In this document: positions 38,841 to 46,956 of the stretch, one piece after another
Position numbering within the stretch: position 1 is the first letter of the stretch
Layout: every line of letters begins with the position of its first letter
Source: JBAXAB01 sp043718245
GTDB lineage: Bacteria > Patescibacteriota > Minisyncoccia > Phycocordibacterales > CAIZLB01
Length of the DNA: 47,048 bases
Direction of reading: 5' to 3'
Assembly: GCA_043718245.1 (NCBI GenBank)
Contig: JAYSWB010000029.1
Coordinates: 1 to 47,048, forward strand
Program-made: the position numbers and the translations under genes
The notes under the pieces: generated by a model
The model's input: the letters and a program-made list of their open reading frames with translations, nothing else
Databases searched by the model: none
Told to the model about the DNA's origin: nothing

Positions 38841-39227
38841 CTAAAGTCCGTTAGTTCCAGTCATCAACATCACTCCACTGTGTGGAGAAATGTCACTGGC
38901 ATTCATCGCAGCTGCTGCAGAACCTGCATTTATAGTTTTAACATTTCCATAAATATTAATGTACTGATATGTTCCGGCAGTAGCGGGTGTAGATACAGGA
39001 TAGTTCACAGGAGTAGTTACAGTATTATTCACAGAGCCTGAGACAAGCATCACTCCACTGTGTGAGGCGATGTCGGCTACAGTCATTGCCTGAAAAGCAT
39101 TATCTGCTGTTACAACTGAGACATTTCCGCTAGTGTTCACATATTGATATGTTGCAGCTAGTGAAAGTGTCGGTGCCAGAGTCATGATTGCACCCATCAA
39201 AGTACCCGTAATTAGTAGTTTTTTCAT
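38841..39227 (-). CDS. small secreted protein with two tandem repeats
   Basis: The 128-residue protein has a signal peptide (MKKLLITGTLMGAIMTLAPT, cleavage probably after LAA) and two copies of a unit of about 45 residues. Each unit runs TYQYVN(I)-x-GNV, a Val/Ala-rich strand, an A-AM helix and DI(A/S)-HSGVML, separated by a Thr/Pro/Val linker. The repeats are also clear in the DNA (TCACTCCACTGTGTG at about 38871 and 39051). It probably lies at the cell surface. No family is recognised. The 275 bases upstream (39228-39502) hold no gene I can support. Confidence 0.7.
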   Translation of the reverse strand: MKKLLITGTLMGAIMTLAPTLSLAATYQYVNTSGNVSVVTADNAFQAMTVADIASHSGVMLVSGSVNNTVTTPVNYPVSTPATAGTYQYINIYGNVKTINAGSAAAAMNASDISPHSGVMLMTGTNGL

Positions 39228-39502
39228 AGTATTGTAAGGTTGTTTTAATAATTTGACCTTCAGTACTAAAGCCGACCGAGGTGAGTTTGTATGACAAGGG
39301 GGGTTGGGTTTTTTTGGGGGTGCCGTCGTAGAGGAAGTTAGAACTATATTTGAGAAAAGGAATGATGCAACGATCTACATTCCTGACATGCAAAGTATAG
39401 CAGTTTTAGGGTAATTTTGGCTCTTTTTGGCCTAATCTGGCTTAGCGTTAGGGTGAAAAAGGGCAAATTAGGGCAAATAGGTGCAAAAAAGAACACTTCT
39501 CA

Positions 39503-41476
39503 CTAGCTTTCATCAATGGCTTTGATAATTTCGAACACCCTTCCCACTTCCTTTTCCTTGGCTAAGTAGTCAGCGTACATCTTATGCGCATTTTGAATTA
39601 GCTCCTGATAAAGCACAACTCTGATGTTCTTCACGGCCAGGGACTTACTTGATTCATCTCTTTTTTGTGCATTTTTCCAATCGGAGAGCTTCTTTCCAAC
39701 AATACACACAACCTCAACTGGTTCTTTAATATTGGCGGCATCAAGGATTTCCGAGAGCTTGTCTCTATACTTTTCTACCTGTCCGAGTAACTCTGAAGTA
39801 CTGACCGTTCTGTCTGGTCTCTTTAATTCAATGATGATATGTTTACCGGCTGAATTCTTATATCGGATATCGACACGACCATCTTTCTCATCACCTTTTG
39901 CCTTGGCATTCAACTTATTGAAAGCTGTCTTCACCTGCTGTTCAAGATATGGCGCTTCTGTAGCTCGGTCCCAAGAGGGATCAAGTAGCCAAAGATTATC
40001 GTAGAGATGTTGCTGGACCACTTTTTCCAGAGCATTATCTTCAACTTTCTCCTGAAGTGCCTTAATAACAACCACCCTGGCTTTTGTGATTTGATGATAT
40101 AGTGTTGCTTCAATGTCATTATGCTCACTAAAAATCTGTGTGAACAAAGCCACATTTGAAGGGTTCATATTTTCGAGCGCATCAAGATTTTCTCTGTAGT
40201 TCAAAGTCTCAAATGCAAGAATCGCGTGCTTGAACAACGTCTTTCGCTGATCGTCTGATTCAAGTGTGAGCTGATTGATTTTTCCAAATAGTGACTCGGC
40301 TTTTTTCTTTTTATCTCCTTTCAGACCGGAGAACCATTGTTTTATAACCTTATTTTCTGTCGCTTTTTTAACACCCTCTTTATTTCTTAGGTCAGTCCAC
40401 TTTGATTGCACGTACTTCAACTCCCCATTGATGAAAGCCAGCAATTCCTTATATCTTGGATCATCGTTTATTATGCTTTGTCTGCTTGTCGTTGCGATAT
40501 CTTCCTCATCATCAGTATCCAAAAAATCAGCGTGGATTTCTCCAATTATATACTTAGTGTACATTCCACCTTCAGCAAAACTTTCCATGATGTCTTCCTG
40601 AGCAAGCTTTCCACGAACCATCACTACGATCTTATTAAGATTGTCCTCACCATCCTTCAAATCACCTGATGAATTGACGGTACCAATCCATCCAGTCACC
40701 TTTACTTTTTTACCCCTGATTGTTAGCTCACCATCTCTTTTTTCCTTATGTTCTACTTTTTCAGAACAGTGATCGGCATACTGTTTGCTGCTTGAACCGA
40801 AATACCAAATATATTGGAGCTTATGAAAATAATCCCGATCAGTGATTTTCACTTCAGAAGAATTAATGAGAACAGAAAACTTATTCTCACTTCCAAGAAC
40901 ACTAAAGCGTCTTGCCACTCTCTTTTTTAGAGCTTCGTCCGTACCTTCTGTCACATTCCTCTTGAGCTCAGAGATCGTTATCCTTGTACCATTCTTTGTA
41001 AGAGATATATTTTTAGGATCTATAGGCACAGGATGATACGTTCCCATACCTCCGGAAGCTTCCAACTGCTTCTCGATTTCGCTTGCGATCAAAACTAGAC
41101 CGTTCTTCTCACCCTCCTTGTAGGTTTCAATTTCAATTTTATTAGCTATAGAAAACAGAGATAGTTTTCCGATACCCTTTCGACCCATAACAGGACGCTT
41201 ATATTTTTTGGTAACTGACATACCAGCCTTCCTTCGATCGTATCCAACAGTAAGGTATTTATCATTGATGTCATCAAGAGACATGCCATGTCCGTCGTCC
41301 TGAATCAATATTTTTTCTTTTTCTGTGGAAATCTCAACCTTAGTCGCATCGGCATCCCAAGCATTCGCAACAACCTCGGACAAAACCGCAGGGACGTTAC
41401 TATACAATTTTATGCCTAAGTGATTGAGTACATTTAGGCTAATTTTTATTTGATATTTTTTGTCGTTCTTTTCCAT
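39503..41476 (-). CDS. GHKL ATPase fused to a PD-(D/E)XK-like nuclease, candidate restriction enzyme
   Basis: The 657-residue protein has an HSP90/MutL-type ATPase domain: SEVVANAWDADATKVEI (Asn38, about 33-49), DDGHGM (60-65) and GRKGIGKLS (98-106). A long helical middle follows, then a C-terminal nuclease-like core VDIRYKNSAGKHIIIELKRP with Asp536, Glu550 and Lys552. The combination and the neighbouring C5 methyltransferase recall the BbrUII/HgiDII family of restriction enzymes. I name that family from memory. It should cut unmodified DNA. Its start overlaps the methyltransferase C-terminal frame by 38 bases, so the two are translationally coupled. Confidence 0.82.
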   Translation of the reverse strand: MEKNDKKYQIKISLNVLNHLGIKLYSNVPAVLSEVVANAWDADATKVEISTEKEKILIQDDGHGMSLDDINDKYLTVGYDRRKAGMSVTKKYKRPVMGRKGIGKLSLFSIANKIEIETYKEGEKNGLVLIASEIEKQLEASGGMGTYHPVPIDPKNISLTKNGTRITISELKRNVTEGTDEALKKRVARRFSVLGSENKFSVLINSSEVKITDRDYFHKLQYIWYFGSSSKQYADHCSEKVEHKEKRDGELTIRGKKVKVTGWIGTVNSSGDLKDGEDNLNKIVVMVRGKLAQEDIMESFAEGGMYTKYIIGEIHADFLDTDDEEDIATTSRQSIINDDPRYKELLAFINGELKYVQSKWTDLRNKEGVKKATENKVIKQWFSGLKGDKKKKAESLFGKINQLTLESDDQRKTLFKHAILAFETLNYRENLDALENMNPSNVALFTQIFSEHNDIEATLYHQITKARVVVIKALQEKVEDNALEKVVQQHLYDNLWLLDPSWDRATEAPYLEQQVKTAFNKLNAKAKGDEKDGRVDIRYKNSAGKHIIIELKRPDRTVSTSELLGQVEKYRDKLSEILDAANIKEPVEVVCIVGKKLSDWKNAQKRDESSKSLAVKNIRVVLYQELIQNAHKMYADYLAKEKEVGRVFEIIKAIDES

Positions 41477-41948
41477 TTTTCTGTAGATGCTGTTTTATAC
41501 TTTGACCTATAACTTCTCCCAATCTAACAGGAACTGCATTACCAATAAATTTTGCCACTTGAGCAACAATAATTGGTTCGTTTGAAGGGACAAACTGGTA
41601 GTCCTTGGGGAAGGTTTGGAATATAGCCGCTTCACGAAGACTTATGGCTCTGTTCTGCTTTGGATGACCGAATCTACCATTTCCAAGACCTACGCATTGA
41701 GTCGTCATGGTAGGGGCAGGCTCATCCCACCTCATTCGCCCATATACAGTACTGCTGTAGGTCTTTCCTGATTCTTTCTTGTGGCACTCTAACACCAAAT
41801 CGTCAGACCAGCTATCTGAATTGCCTCCATCATGAGGAGTAGCTTTAATACGTCTCAAATTAACTGGAGCGAGCTTTCGTGATCGATGTAGAAGATCTTT
41901 TTTGCTTGTCTCTCCATCCTTGATTGGTTCAAGGTCTTTAATCACATC
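41439..41948 (-). CDS. C-terminal part of the split cytosine-5 DNA methyltransferase
   Basis: This half carries the target-recognition region, motif IX (RMRWDEPAPTMTTQ) and motif X (GNAVPVRLGEVIG). It is in the same frame as the N-terminal half and separated from it by a single TGA (41949-41951). A GTG codon (41943-41945) directly follows and could start it separately, giving a 168-residue subunit. Together the two halves make a complete C5 methyltransferase. Its 3' end overlaps the ATPase-nuclease gene by 38 bases. The break falls between motif VIII and the recognition region, the place where naturally split C5 methyltransferases such as M.AquI are divided. Confidence 0.8.
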   Translation of the reverse strand, partial: DVIKDLEPIKDGETSKKDLLHRSRKLAPVNLRRIKATPHDGGNSDSWSDDLVLECHKKESGKTYSSTVYGRMRWDEPAPTMTTQCVGLGNGRFGHPKQNRAISLREAAIFQTFPKDYQFVPSNEPIIVAQVAKFIGNAVPVRLGEVIGQSIKQHLQKNGKERQKISNKN

Positions 41949-42533
41949 TCAAACAGTGACTCGATTATCCTTATGGGTTCTTTTAATCAAAGAAATCTCA
42001 CCCAGCTTGGAAGCAAGTAGAACTAATCTTCGGCGTCTTTGTGGTACTCCAAACTCTGACACATCAACAACTTCATATTTATATTTATATCCATTATCTT
42101 CCAAGGTCTTAAGAAAGTTTGCAAAAACAGGATATTTATTAGTGTCAGCTAGGCCGCTTACGTTTTCCATAGAAACAACATCCGGTTGAGTCTGCGCAAT
42201 AAGCTGGGCAAACTTTCCTAATGGCTCAAGTTGTTTTTGTGTAACTTCTTTTAAATTTAATTTCGAGAAGGGCTGACAGGGTGCGCAACCTGCAAGCACT
42301 CGAATTGAATCTTTTTTTGAACCAAATAATTCGTTCACCTGATCAGCAGTAACCTTGAGAATATCTTTGTCGATAAATTTTGTTTTGTTGTTGTACTCGT
42401 ATCCAAATTTACACGACGAATCATTATCGATGCCAGCCACAACATCCAAACCTTCTTTTATGAGACCGTGCGTCAAACCGCCAATACCGCAGAATAAATC
42501 AATGACTTTAATTTTTTTACGATTTGAGCTCAT
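41949..42533 (-). CDS. N-terminal part of the split cytosine-5 DNA methyltransferase
   Basis: From the ATG at 42533 this half has 194 residues. It holds motif I (VIDLFCGIGGL), catalytic motif IV (GCAPCQPFS, Cys86 in this numbering), motif VI (SMENVSGL) and motif VIII (QRRRRLVLL), all intact. It ends at TGA after KDNRVTV. The next codons in frame read DVIKDLEPIKDG, so the TGA stands for one residue in an otherwise continuous protein. CGA-to-TGA or TGG-to-TGA would explain it. The host DNA would be modified at C5 of cytosine. TATAAT lies 10 bases before the ATG. Confidence 0.85.
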   Translation of the reverse strand: MSSNRKKIKVIDLFCGIGGLTHGLIKEGLDVVAGIDNDSSCKFGYEYNNKTKFIDKDILKVTADQVNELFGSKKDSIRVLAGCAPCQPFSKLNLKEVTQKQLEPLGKFAQLIAQTQPDVVSMENVSGLADTNKYPVFANFLKTLEDNGYKYKYEVVDVSEFGVPQRRRRLVLLASKLGEISLIKRTHKDNRVTV

Positions 42534-42543
42534 TAGTAACACT

Positions 42544-42549
42544 ATTATA
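42544..42549 (-). promoter_or_regulatory. -10 box of the methyltransferase-nuclease pair
   Basis: Minus-strand TATAAT with 10 bases to the ATG at 42533. It could give the methyltransferase a promoter separate from the upstream zinc-ribbon gene. Confidence 0.45.
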
Positions 42550-42561
42550 ATCTGAAAACAC

Positions 42562-43683
42562 TCAATTAGCGATATTTAAATTATTTTTCTTCTCGTGGAC
42601 CAACTCCAGTAGATCTTCTTCACGTTCATATCCTCGTAACCTACCGCTCAACATCCCTAACCGGTAATCGACCCCATCACTCATGAGCTTCCAGTTGGTG
42701 CCATTGAGAGTCGTTTTAATTGACTTCTTCAAATCAGACATGCTGTCATATTCTTTTCGGTCCTTAGAGTCATGAATTGAGAAAGAAACAATAATATCCT
42801 TCTTGGTTTCTGGCGTTTGAAAATGAAGCTTGATATAACCTCGAGCTTCTAAAGCAGGACTAAGCAATTCCTCAACTTCAATTATTTTCAACTTCTTCAA
42901 CTTTGCTACTTTTTCATAAGATTCTTTATTTACTTCTTTTTCTTCAATCTTTTTCATTGTCTCAATAGCAGCTTTCATATGATATTTGTAGTCTACATAT
43001 TTCTGACCTTCTTCTTGAGAAAGACAGAAGCGTGCCCGATCTCTTGCAAAATGAGGATCAACCTTATCTTTCGTCACTGATAATTCGAATTCGCTTTTTT
43101 TGCTAAACCCACATTTCAAACATTTGTCGGTAGATATAATTTTATTCCTTATCTTCTTTTCAGGAGTATGTTCCAGTTCAGCGCCACATTTAGGACAAGG
43201 GCTCGACCTAGACTTCCATTCTTCTCCATCACTATAGAAAGCTCTGCGCGGCACATGTGTAAGCGGACAATCATAGAAAAATAGGACCCGATCTTTATCC
43301 TTGTCACCCATCCACAAATGCTTTGACTCAACAAACATGAGTCGGCCACAAGTGAGGCAGGTTATATTTTCTGGAGCTTTTGCTGACTCAAAGATTTCAT
43401 CTCTTTCCTTGTCTCTGTCCATCCATTTACGAATAGTCTCCTCTTTACTAGCATATCGTTCACCCTTGGTGAAATACATGAATAGATTGTTGGCGAGCAT
43501 AACAGCACTCCTTTTTTCCTTTTTAGATAAATCGTCTTTATCATCTTCAGGTAATTCATGATCCCGAGATTCTAAACGACGGCACTCTTCAACAGTATGT
43601 TTATCGTATAAGTCTAAATAATATTGGTCAGATTTTAAGTATTTTGTTTTCTCTGTTTGGTCCATATCAATGATAATGACCAT
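42562..43683 (-). CDS. zinc-ribbon protein of unknown function in the R-M operon
   Basis: From the ATG at 43683 the protein has 373 residues. It has an acidic helical N-terminus, three CxxC pairs (Cys109/112, Cys163/166 and Cys188/191, the last in CLKCGF) that form one or two zinc ribbons, and a C-terminal half with basic and helical stretches. No nuclease or methyltransferase motif is visible. It starts 7 bases after the TrmB gene stop and ends 28 bases before the methyltransferase. An unrelated-looking upstream start (TTG near 43716) would overlap TrmB. It may be an accessory or specificity factor, or a further defence gene. Confidence 0.65.
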   Translation of the reverse strand: MVIIIDMDQTEKTKYLKSDQYYLDLYDKHTVEECRRLESRDHELPEDDKDDLSKKEKRSAVMLANNLFMYFTKGERYASKEETIRKWMDRDKERDEIFESAKAPENITCLTCGRLMFVESKHLWMGDKDKDRVLFFYDCPLTHVPRRAFYSDGEEWKSRSSPCPKCGAELEHTPEKKIRNKIISTDKCLKCGFSKKSEFELSVTKDKVDPHFARDRARFCLSQEEGQKYVDYKYHMKAAIETMKKIEEKEVNKESYEKVAKLKKLKIIEVEELLSPALEARGYIKLHFQTPETKKDIIVSFSIHDSKDRKEYDSMSDLKKSIKTTLNGTNWKLMSDGVDYRLGMLSGRLRGYEREEDLLELVHEKKNNLNIAN

Positions 43684-43690
43684 TTTATAA

Positions 43691-44482
43691 TTATTCTTTA
43701 CTACTCTTCCAAGCAAGCTCGAATATCATTCTCATCATATTGTGAATGAGTGGGTCCTCAATGATAAGTCCGGTGATATTCTCATCAGACATGTTAACGA
43801 TTGAGACCTTATTGTCTCCGTAAATAGTAATCTCTCCTTTAAAAGGAAACTGTTTTGCAGGAACATAATGCATGACCGGAATAATCTTTTTCTTAAATCC
43901 ATCGTACACACGAGAGTTAAACGTTCTATTTTCAGGAGTATCAGGAATAATACCTCGTGTGGTTATTCCCTTTCGTTCCTTTGTGCGACGATACTTCTCA
44001 AAAAACTCTTTGGGCAAGAAATACTCCAAATGGTTTGCATTTGATATCGCAACCATTTCATAAGGCTTTTCAGTTAAGATATGGTCCTCAAGAACTGTAA
44101 GGATGCCGTCAACACCTTCAAAATAACGTACGCGCGCCTTATTGGCGACCATATTATAAAGACCCTCTAGATCAGGTAGAAGTTGCTCTGTGCGTTCATA
44201 TTGGTCATTAGCCATGGTTATACGCGATTTGGCATGGCGAAGGAGACGGTCGGGGCGTTCAACCGTATAAAAGAGCTTGTTTTTCTTTTCAATCTCATTT
44301 ACTAGCCCTTTCACAGATAAATCCATCAAAATCGCATACACAGTGCTTCTGTTGAGCTTTATCTCTTCTGCGATTTTTGAGGGGTAAGCACCCCCTTTAT
44401 CGATTAAATAGCCATATATTAAGGCCTCTTTTGGAGACAAACCCACACGTTCAAGCTTTTGATTTAGTGAAGTATTGTACAT
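43691..44482 (-). CDS. TrmB-family transcription regulator
   Basis: The 263-residue protein has an N-terminal winged helix of the TrmB type (LSPKEALIYGYLIDKGGAYPS, then KIAEEIKLNRSTVYAILMDL). A coiled region and a C-terminal effector domain follow (TVLEDHILTEKPYEMVAISN, ITIYGDNKVSIVNMSDENIT). TrmB proteins are mostly archaeal sugar-sensing regulators but also occur in CPR bacteria. It heads the operon with the zinc-ribbon protein and the restriction-modification genes and is divergent from the desulfurase fusion, so it may control either or both. The start is 6 bases past an extended -10. Confidence 0.88.
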   Translation of the reverse strand: MYNTSLNQKLERVGLSPKEALIYGYLIDKGGAYPSKIAEEIKLNRSTVYAILMDLSVKGLVNEIEKKNKLFYTVERPDRLLRHAKSRITMANDQYERTEQLLPDLEGLYNMVANKARVRYFEGVDGILTVLEDHILTEKPYEMVAISNANHLEYFLPKEFFEKYRRTKERKGITTRGIIPDTPENRTFNSRVYDGFKKKIIPVMHYVPAKQFPFKGEITIYGDNKVSIVNMSDENITGLIIEDPLIHNMMRMIFELAWKSSKE

Positions 44483-44488
44483 GTAGAT

Positions 44489-44497
44489 ATGTTAACA
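44489..44497 (-). promoter_or_regulatory. extended -10 promoter, leaderless start of the TrmB gene
   Basis: Minus-strand TGT-TAACAT with 6 bases to the ATG at 44482. Confidence 0.5.
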
Positions 44498-44636
44498 AAT
44501 AACTGAACTTTTGTCAATTAAAACTAACAAAACTACTCATATACTAATAATACCTTTATATAAAGCCATATTATGGCCAGATTATGTTAGTACTTTACCT
44601 ATAATATTGCAATGTAGTGTAATGTATGGGGTAATT

Positions 44637-46871
44637 ATGAATGATATAATCCGTAAAAAATTCAAGGTGTTTCGCCAATCCAACTATGTATATTTGGATT
44701 CGGCTGCAATGACCCCTGCCCCAACATCAGTAGTAAACGCTGTTCAGCAAGCGTTGGATTTTAGAGGTAACCCTAATAGAAGCGCGCATCCACTAGCTCA
44801 AAGAAGTGGCCGAATTCACGATGAATCACGAAAGATCGTAGCGGACTTTATTGGTGCGGAATCAGATGAAATTGTTTTTACAAAAAACACCACAGACGGC
44901 ATTAACCTTGCTGTAGAAGGACTATCGCATCTTTTTGAAGATGGTGATGTAATCGTACTATCGACGATGGAGCATCATTCAAATATGCTCCCTTATTTGA
45001 AACTCCGAAGACGTGGAGTCCATACTAAATTTGTACCCACAGATGAACGATGTATTAAACCAGAAGACGTAGTAAAGGCCCTCACGCCGCAAACAAAGAT
45101 TGTTGCAGTTTCTCATTGTTCAAATGTACTTGGAACAATTAATGATGTAATTGCTATTGGAAAAGCAGTCAAAGAATATAACAAAGAGATTATTTACATC
45201 ATAGATGGCGCACAAGCTGTCGCTCACATCCCTGTGAATGTAAAAGAGATTGATTGCGATATGTATGCTTTTTCTGGACATAAGATGTATGGCCCCGACG
45301 GTATTGGTGTACTTTATATTAAAAAGGCAATTCATCATCTCCTCTCACCCGCAAGAGCCGGTGGTGGTACAGTCAATAACGTTGCTATTACTCGTGGAGC
45401 TACACACGATATTATTTCTCCTGATTATGATGGTACTCTTTCGATACTTGAAGGTGGTACACCAAATGTTTCTGGCGCAGCTGGACTAGCTGAAGCTATT
45501 AAATTCTTAAAAAGTATTGGAATGGATAAGATCCGAGAGCATGAGATTAAATTAACCCAGGAGCTTATTGATAGACTCGATAAAATAAATCATCTCATTA
45601 TTCATGGTCCCAAGGATGCTCACAAAAGAGTTGGGCTCATTTCACTTGCCATTGATGGTATATCACCAAAAGAGCTAGGGACATATCTTGCAGGTAATGA
45701 TATTTGCGTACGATATGGTTCACATTGTGCCTTTCCGTTAACAAACGAATTGGGACATGAGACTGTACGACTCAGTATCGGGGTCTATAACACCGAAGCT
45801 GATATTAACCTTGCGGCGGAAGAGATTGAGAGCTTTATTGCAGAGAAAAATGGAGAATCAAAAAACAAGAATCTTCCATTGATTAAAAATATCTCTGTAC
45901 TTAAAAAAGAAGTAGCCATTAACGATATTGCACAAATAGAGAAAAGGGTTAGAGAATTCTCAAAGCAAAGTGATTCTGAAATTCTTATCATGGGTGGCCA
46001 CTTTCTTGGAATTCCAGATGTAAAGGAAAACACTTTTTATCCAAGTATTGCACCGATGATCCCAGAGCGATTACATGGTGTTTTAGAAGAATTTGGTATG
46101 ACAGAATTTCCCTTAGTCACTTTTGATTTGGCTGCTCAGGTGGTTTCAAGACTTAAAAATGACAAAATTAAAGCAAAGTTGTTTATTATCGCTAATGACA
46201 CCACCGGTATCAATGAATTGCGTCTTTCATCTGCAAATAAAGATAAGAAGACCGCTGACCAGTATCGTCAAGAATTACTAGCAAATTTTGCAGGAGAAAT
46301 TGGTATTCCAAATGCGTACATGGACGTACTCAAAAAGTACGATCTCTCCTTAAATGATGTGGTTAAATTTGGTGATAATTACTTTGCTCGAGAAACTATT
46401 CTAAGAAAGAATTTTAAATCTTTTGTCTCAAAAAATAAGAAATTCTTTCATGGGCTTATTGATTATAAAGCTGACGACGAAAGTATTGATGTATCAATTA
46501 AGATTCTCGATGACAATGATGTAAAAACATGTACCTTCGATACTTTCCACTCAAAAACTGGAGGAACTTTCTGTGTTGTTGAAGTTGCACAGGCTTTGGC
46601 AGAATTATTTGGAAAATCAGAAAAGGTAAGTTTTGATTACCTAAATCAAAAGGTGCTTAATCCTCAAATTAAATCTGCAAATAATGCGCTGGTTATGTTT
46701 ACTCCTGCTATGTGTGATGGAGCTGTCACCCGAGGTGGTGAGCTGTACATGAAACTATTCCAACGTGAACATGCTGAGTCTGATTTTATGTTCATAAATT
46801 TACCATTTGGACCTCACACCAAACAATCGCTAAAAGAAGGTGTACTCGCTACTGAAATTATCGGGACATAA
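44637..46871 (+). CDS. cysteine desulfurase (SufS-like) fused to an unrecognised C-terminal domain
   Basis: From the ATG at 44637 the protein has 744 residues. Residues 1-405 are a class V aminotransferase of the SufS type: YLDSAAMTPAP, TMEHHSNMLPY, the PLP lysine in FSGHKMYGPDG (Lys216), and the persulfide Cys in VRYGSHCAFP (Cys364). This half moves sulfur from cysteine to an acceptor. Residues about 405-744 match nothing I know. They include ILIMGGHFLGIPD, FIIANDTTGINELR, TFHSKTGGTFCVVEV and PAMCDGAVTRGGELY, with Cys632, Cys646 and Cys693 as possible sulfur acceptors. It is divergent from a TrmB gene. A sulfur-transfer or nucleic-acid modification role is inference only. Confidence 0.85.
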   Translation: MNDIIRKKFKVFRQSNYVYLDSAAMTPAPTSVVNAVQQALDFRGNPNRSAHPLAQRSGRIHDESRKIVADFIGAESDEIVFTKNTTDGINLAVEGLSHLFEDGDVIVLSTMEHHSNMLPYLKLRRRGVHTKFVPTDERCIKPEDVVKALTPQTKIVAVSHCSNVLGTINDVIAIGKAVKEYNKEIIYIIDGAQAVAHIPVNVKEIDCDMYAFSGHKMYGPDGIGVLYIKKAIHHLLSPARAGGGTVNNVAITRGATHDIISPDYDGTLSILEGGTPNVSGAAGLAEAIKFLKSIGMDKIREHEIKLTQELIDRLDKINHLIIHGPKDAHKRVGLISLAIDGISPKELGTYLAGNDICVRYGSHCAFPLTNELGHETVRLSIGVYNTEADINLAAEEIESFIAEKNGESKNKNLPLIKNISVLKKEVAINDIAQIEKRVREFSKQSDSEILIMGGHFLGIPDVKENTFYPSIAPMIPERLHGVLEEFGMTEFPLVTFDLAAQVVSRLKNDKIKAKLFIIANDTTGINELRLSSANKDKKTADQYRQELLANFAGEIGIPNAYMDVLKKYDLSLNDVVKFGDNYFARETILRKNFKSFVSKNKKFFHGLIDYKADDESIDVSIKILDDNDVKTCTFDTFHSKTGGTFCVVEVAQALAELFGKSEKVSFDYLNQKVLNPQIKSANNALVMFTPAMCDGAVTRGGELYMKLFQREHAESDFMFINLPFGPHTKQSLKEGVLATEIIGT

Positions 46872-46888
46872 ACCGATGATTTCAGAAT

Positions 46889-46956
46889 GGGAGGGTAGCT
46901 CAATTGGTGGAGCACTGGTTACATTAGCCAGAGGTTGTGGCGTTCGAATCCTGATG
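46889..46956 (+). pseudogene. tRNA gene truncated by an IS element
   Basis: A tRNA 5' acceptor strand (GGGAGGG), a good D-arm (GCTC/GAGC), an anticodon stem CTGGT/GCCAG and a GTTCGAATC T-loop are present. The T-stem has mismatches and the 3' acceptor strand is missing, because the sequence changes into an IS end at about 46957. The anticodon position reads CAT, but base 33 is A instead of T. Confidence 0.65.

Noticed and set aside
38866..39090. Short DNA repeats that could suggest a CRISPR array
   Set aside because: Only two imperfect copies occur and they encode matching protein repeats. No spacers or cas genes are present.
39130..39393. 87-codon reading frame upstream of the secreted repeat gene
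   Set aside because: It starts at TTG, overlaps the signal-peptide gene in another frame and has random-looking composition.
41949..41951. Recoding of TGA as glycine (as in Gracilibacteria/SR1) to explain the methyltransferase interruption
   Set aside because: TGA acts as a normal stop elsewhere in the window: pilN ends in ATGA overlapping pilO, the Bro-N gene ends in TGA, and the zinc-ribbon gene ends in TGA just before the methyltransferase start. Readthrough of those would give nonsense extensions.
44511..44636. Longer N-terminus for the desulfurase fusion from a TTG at 44511
   Set aside because: The extra 42 residues look hydrophobic and random and overlap the divergent promoter region. 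The family start fits the ATG at 44637.
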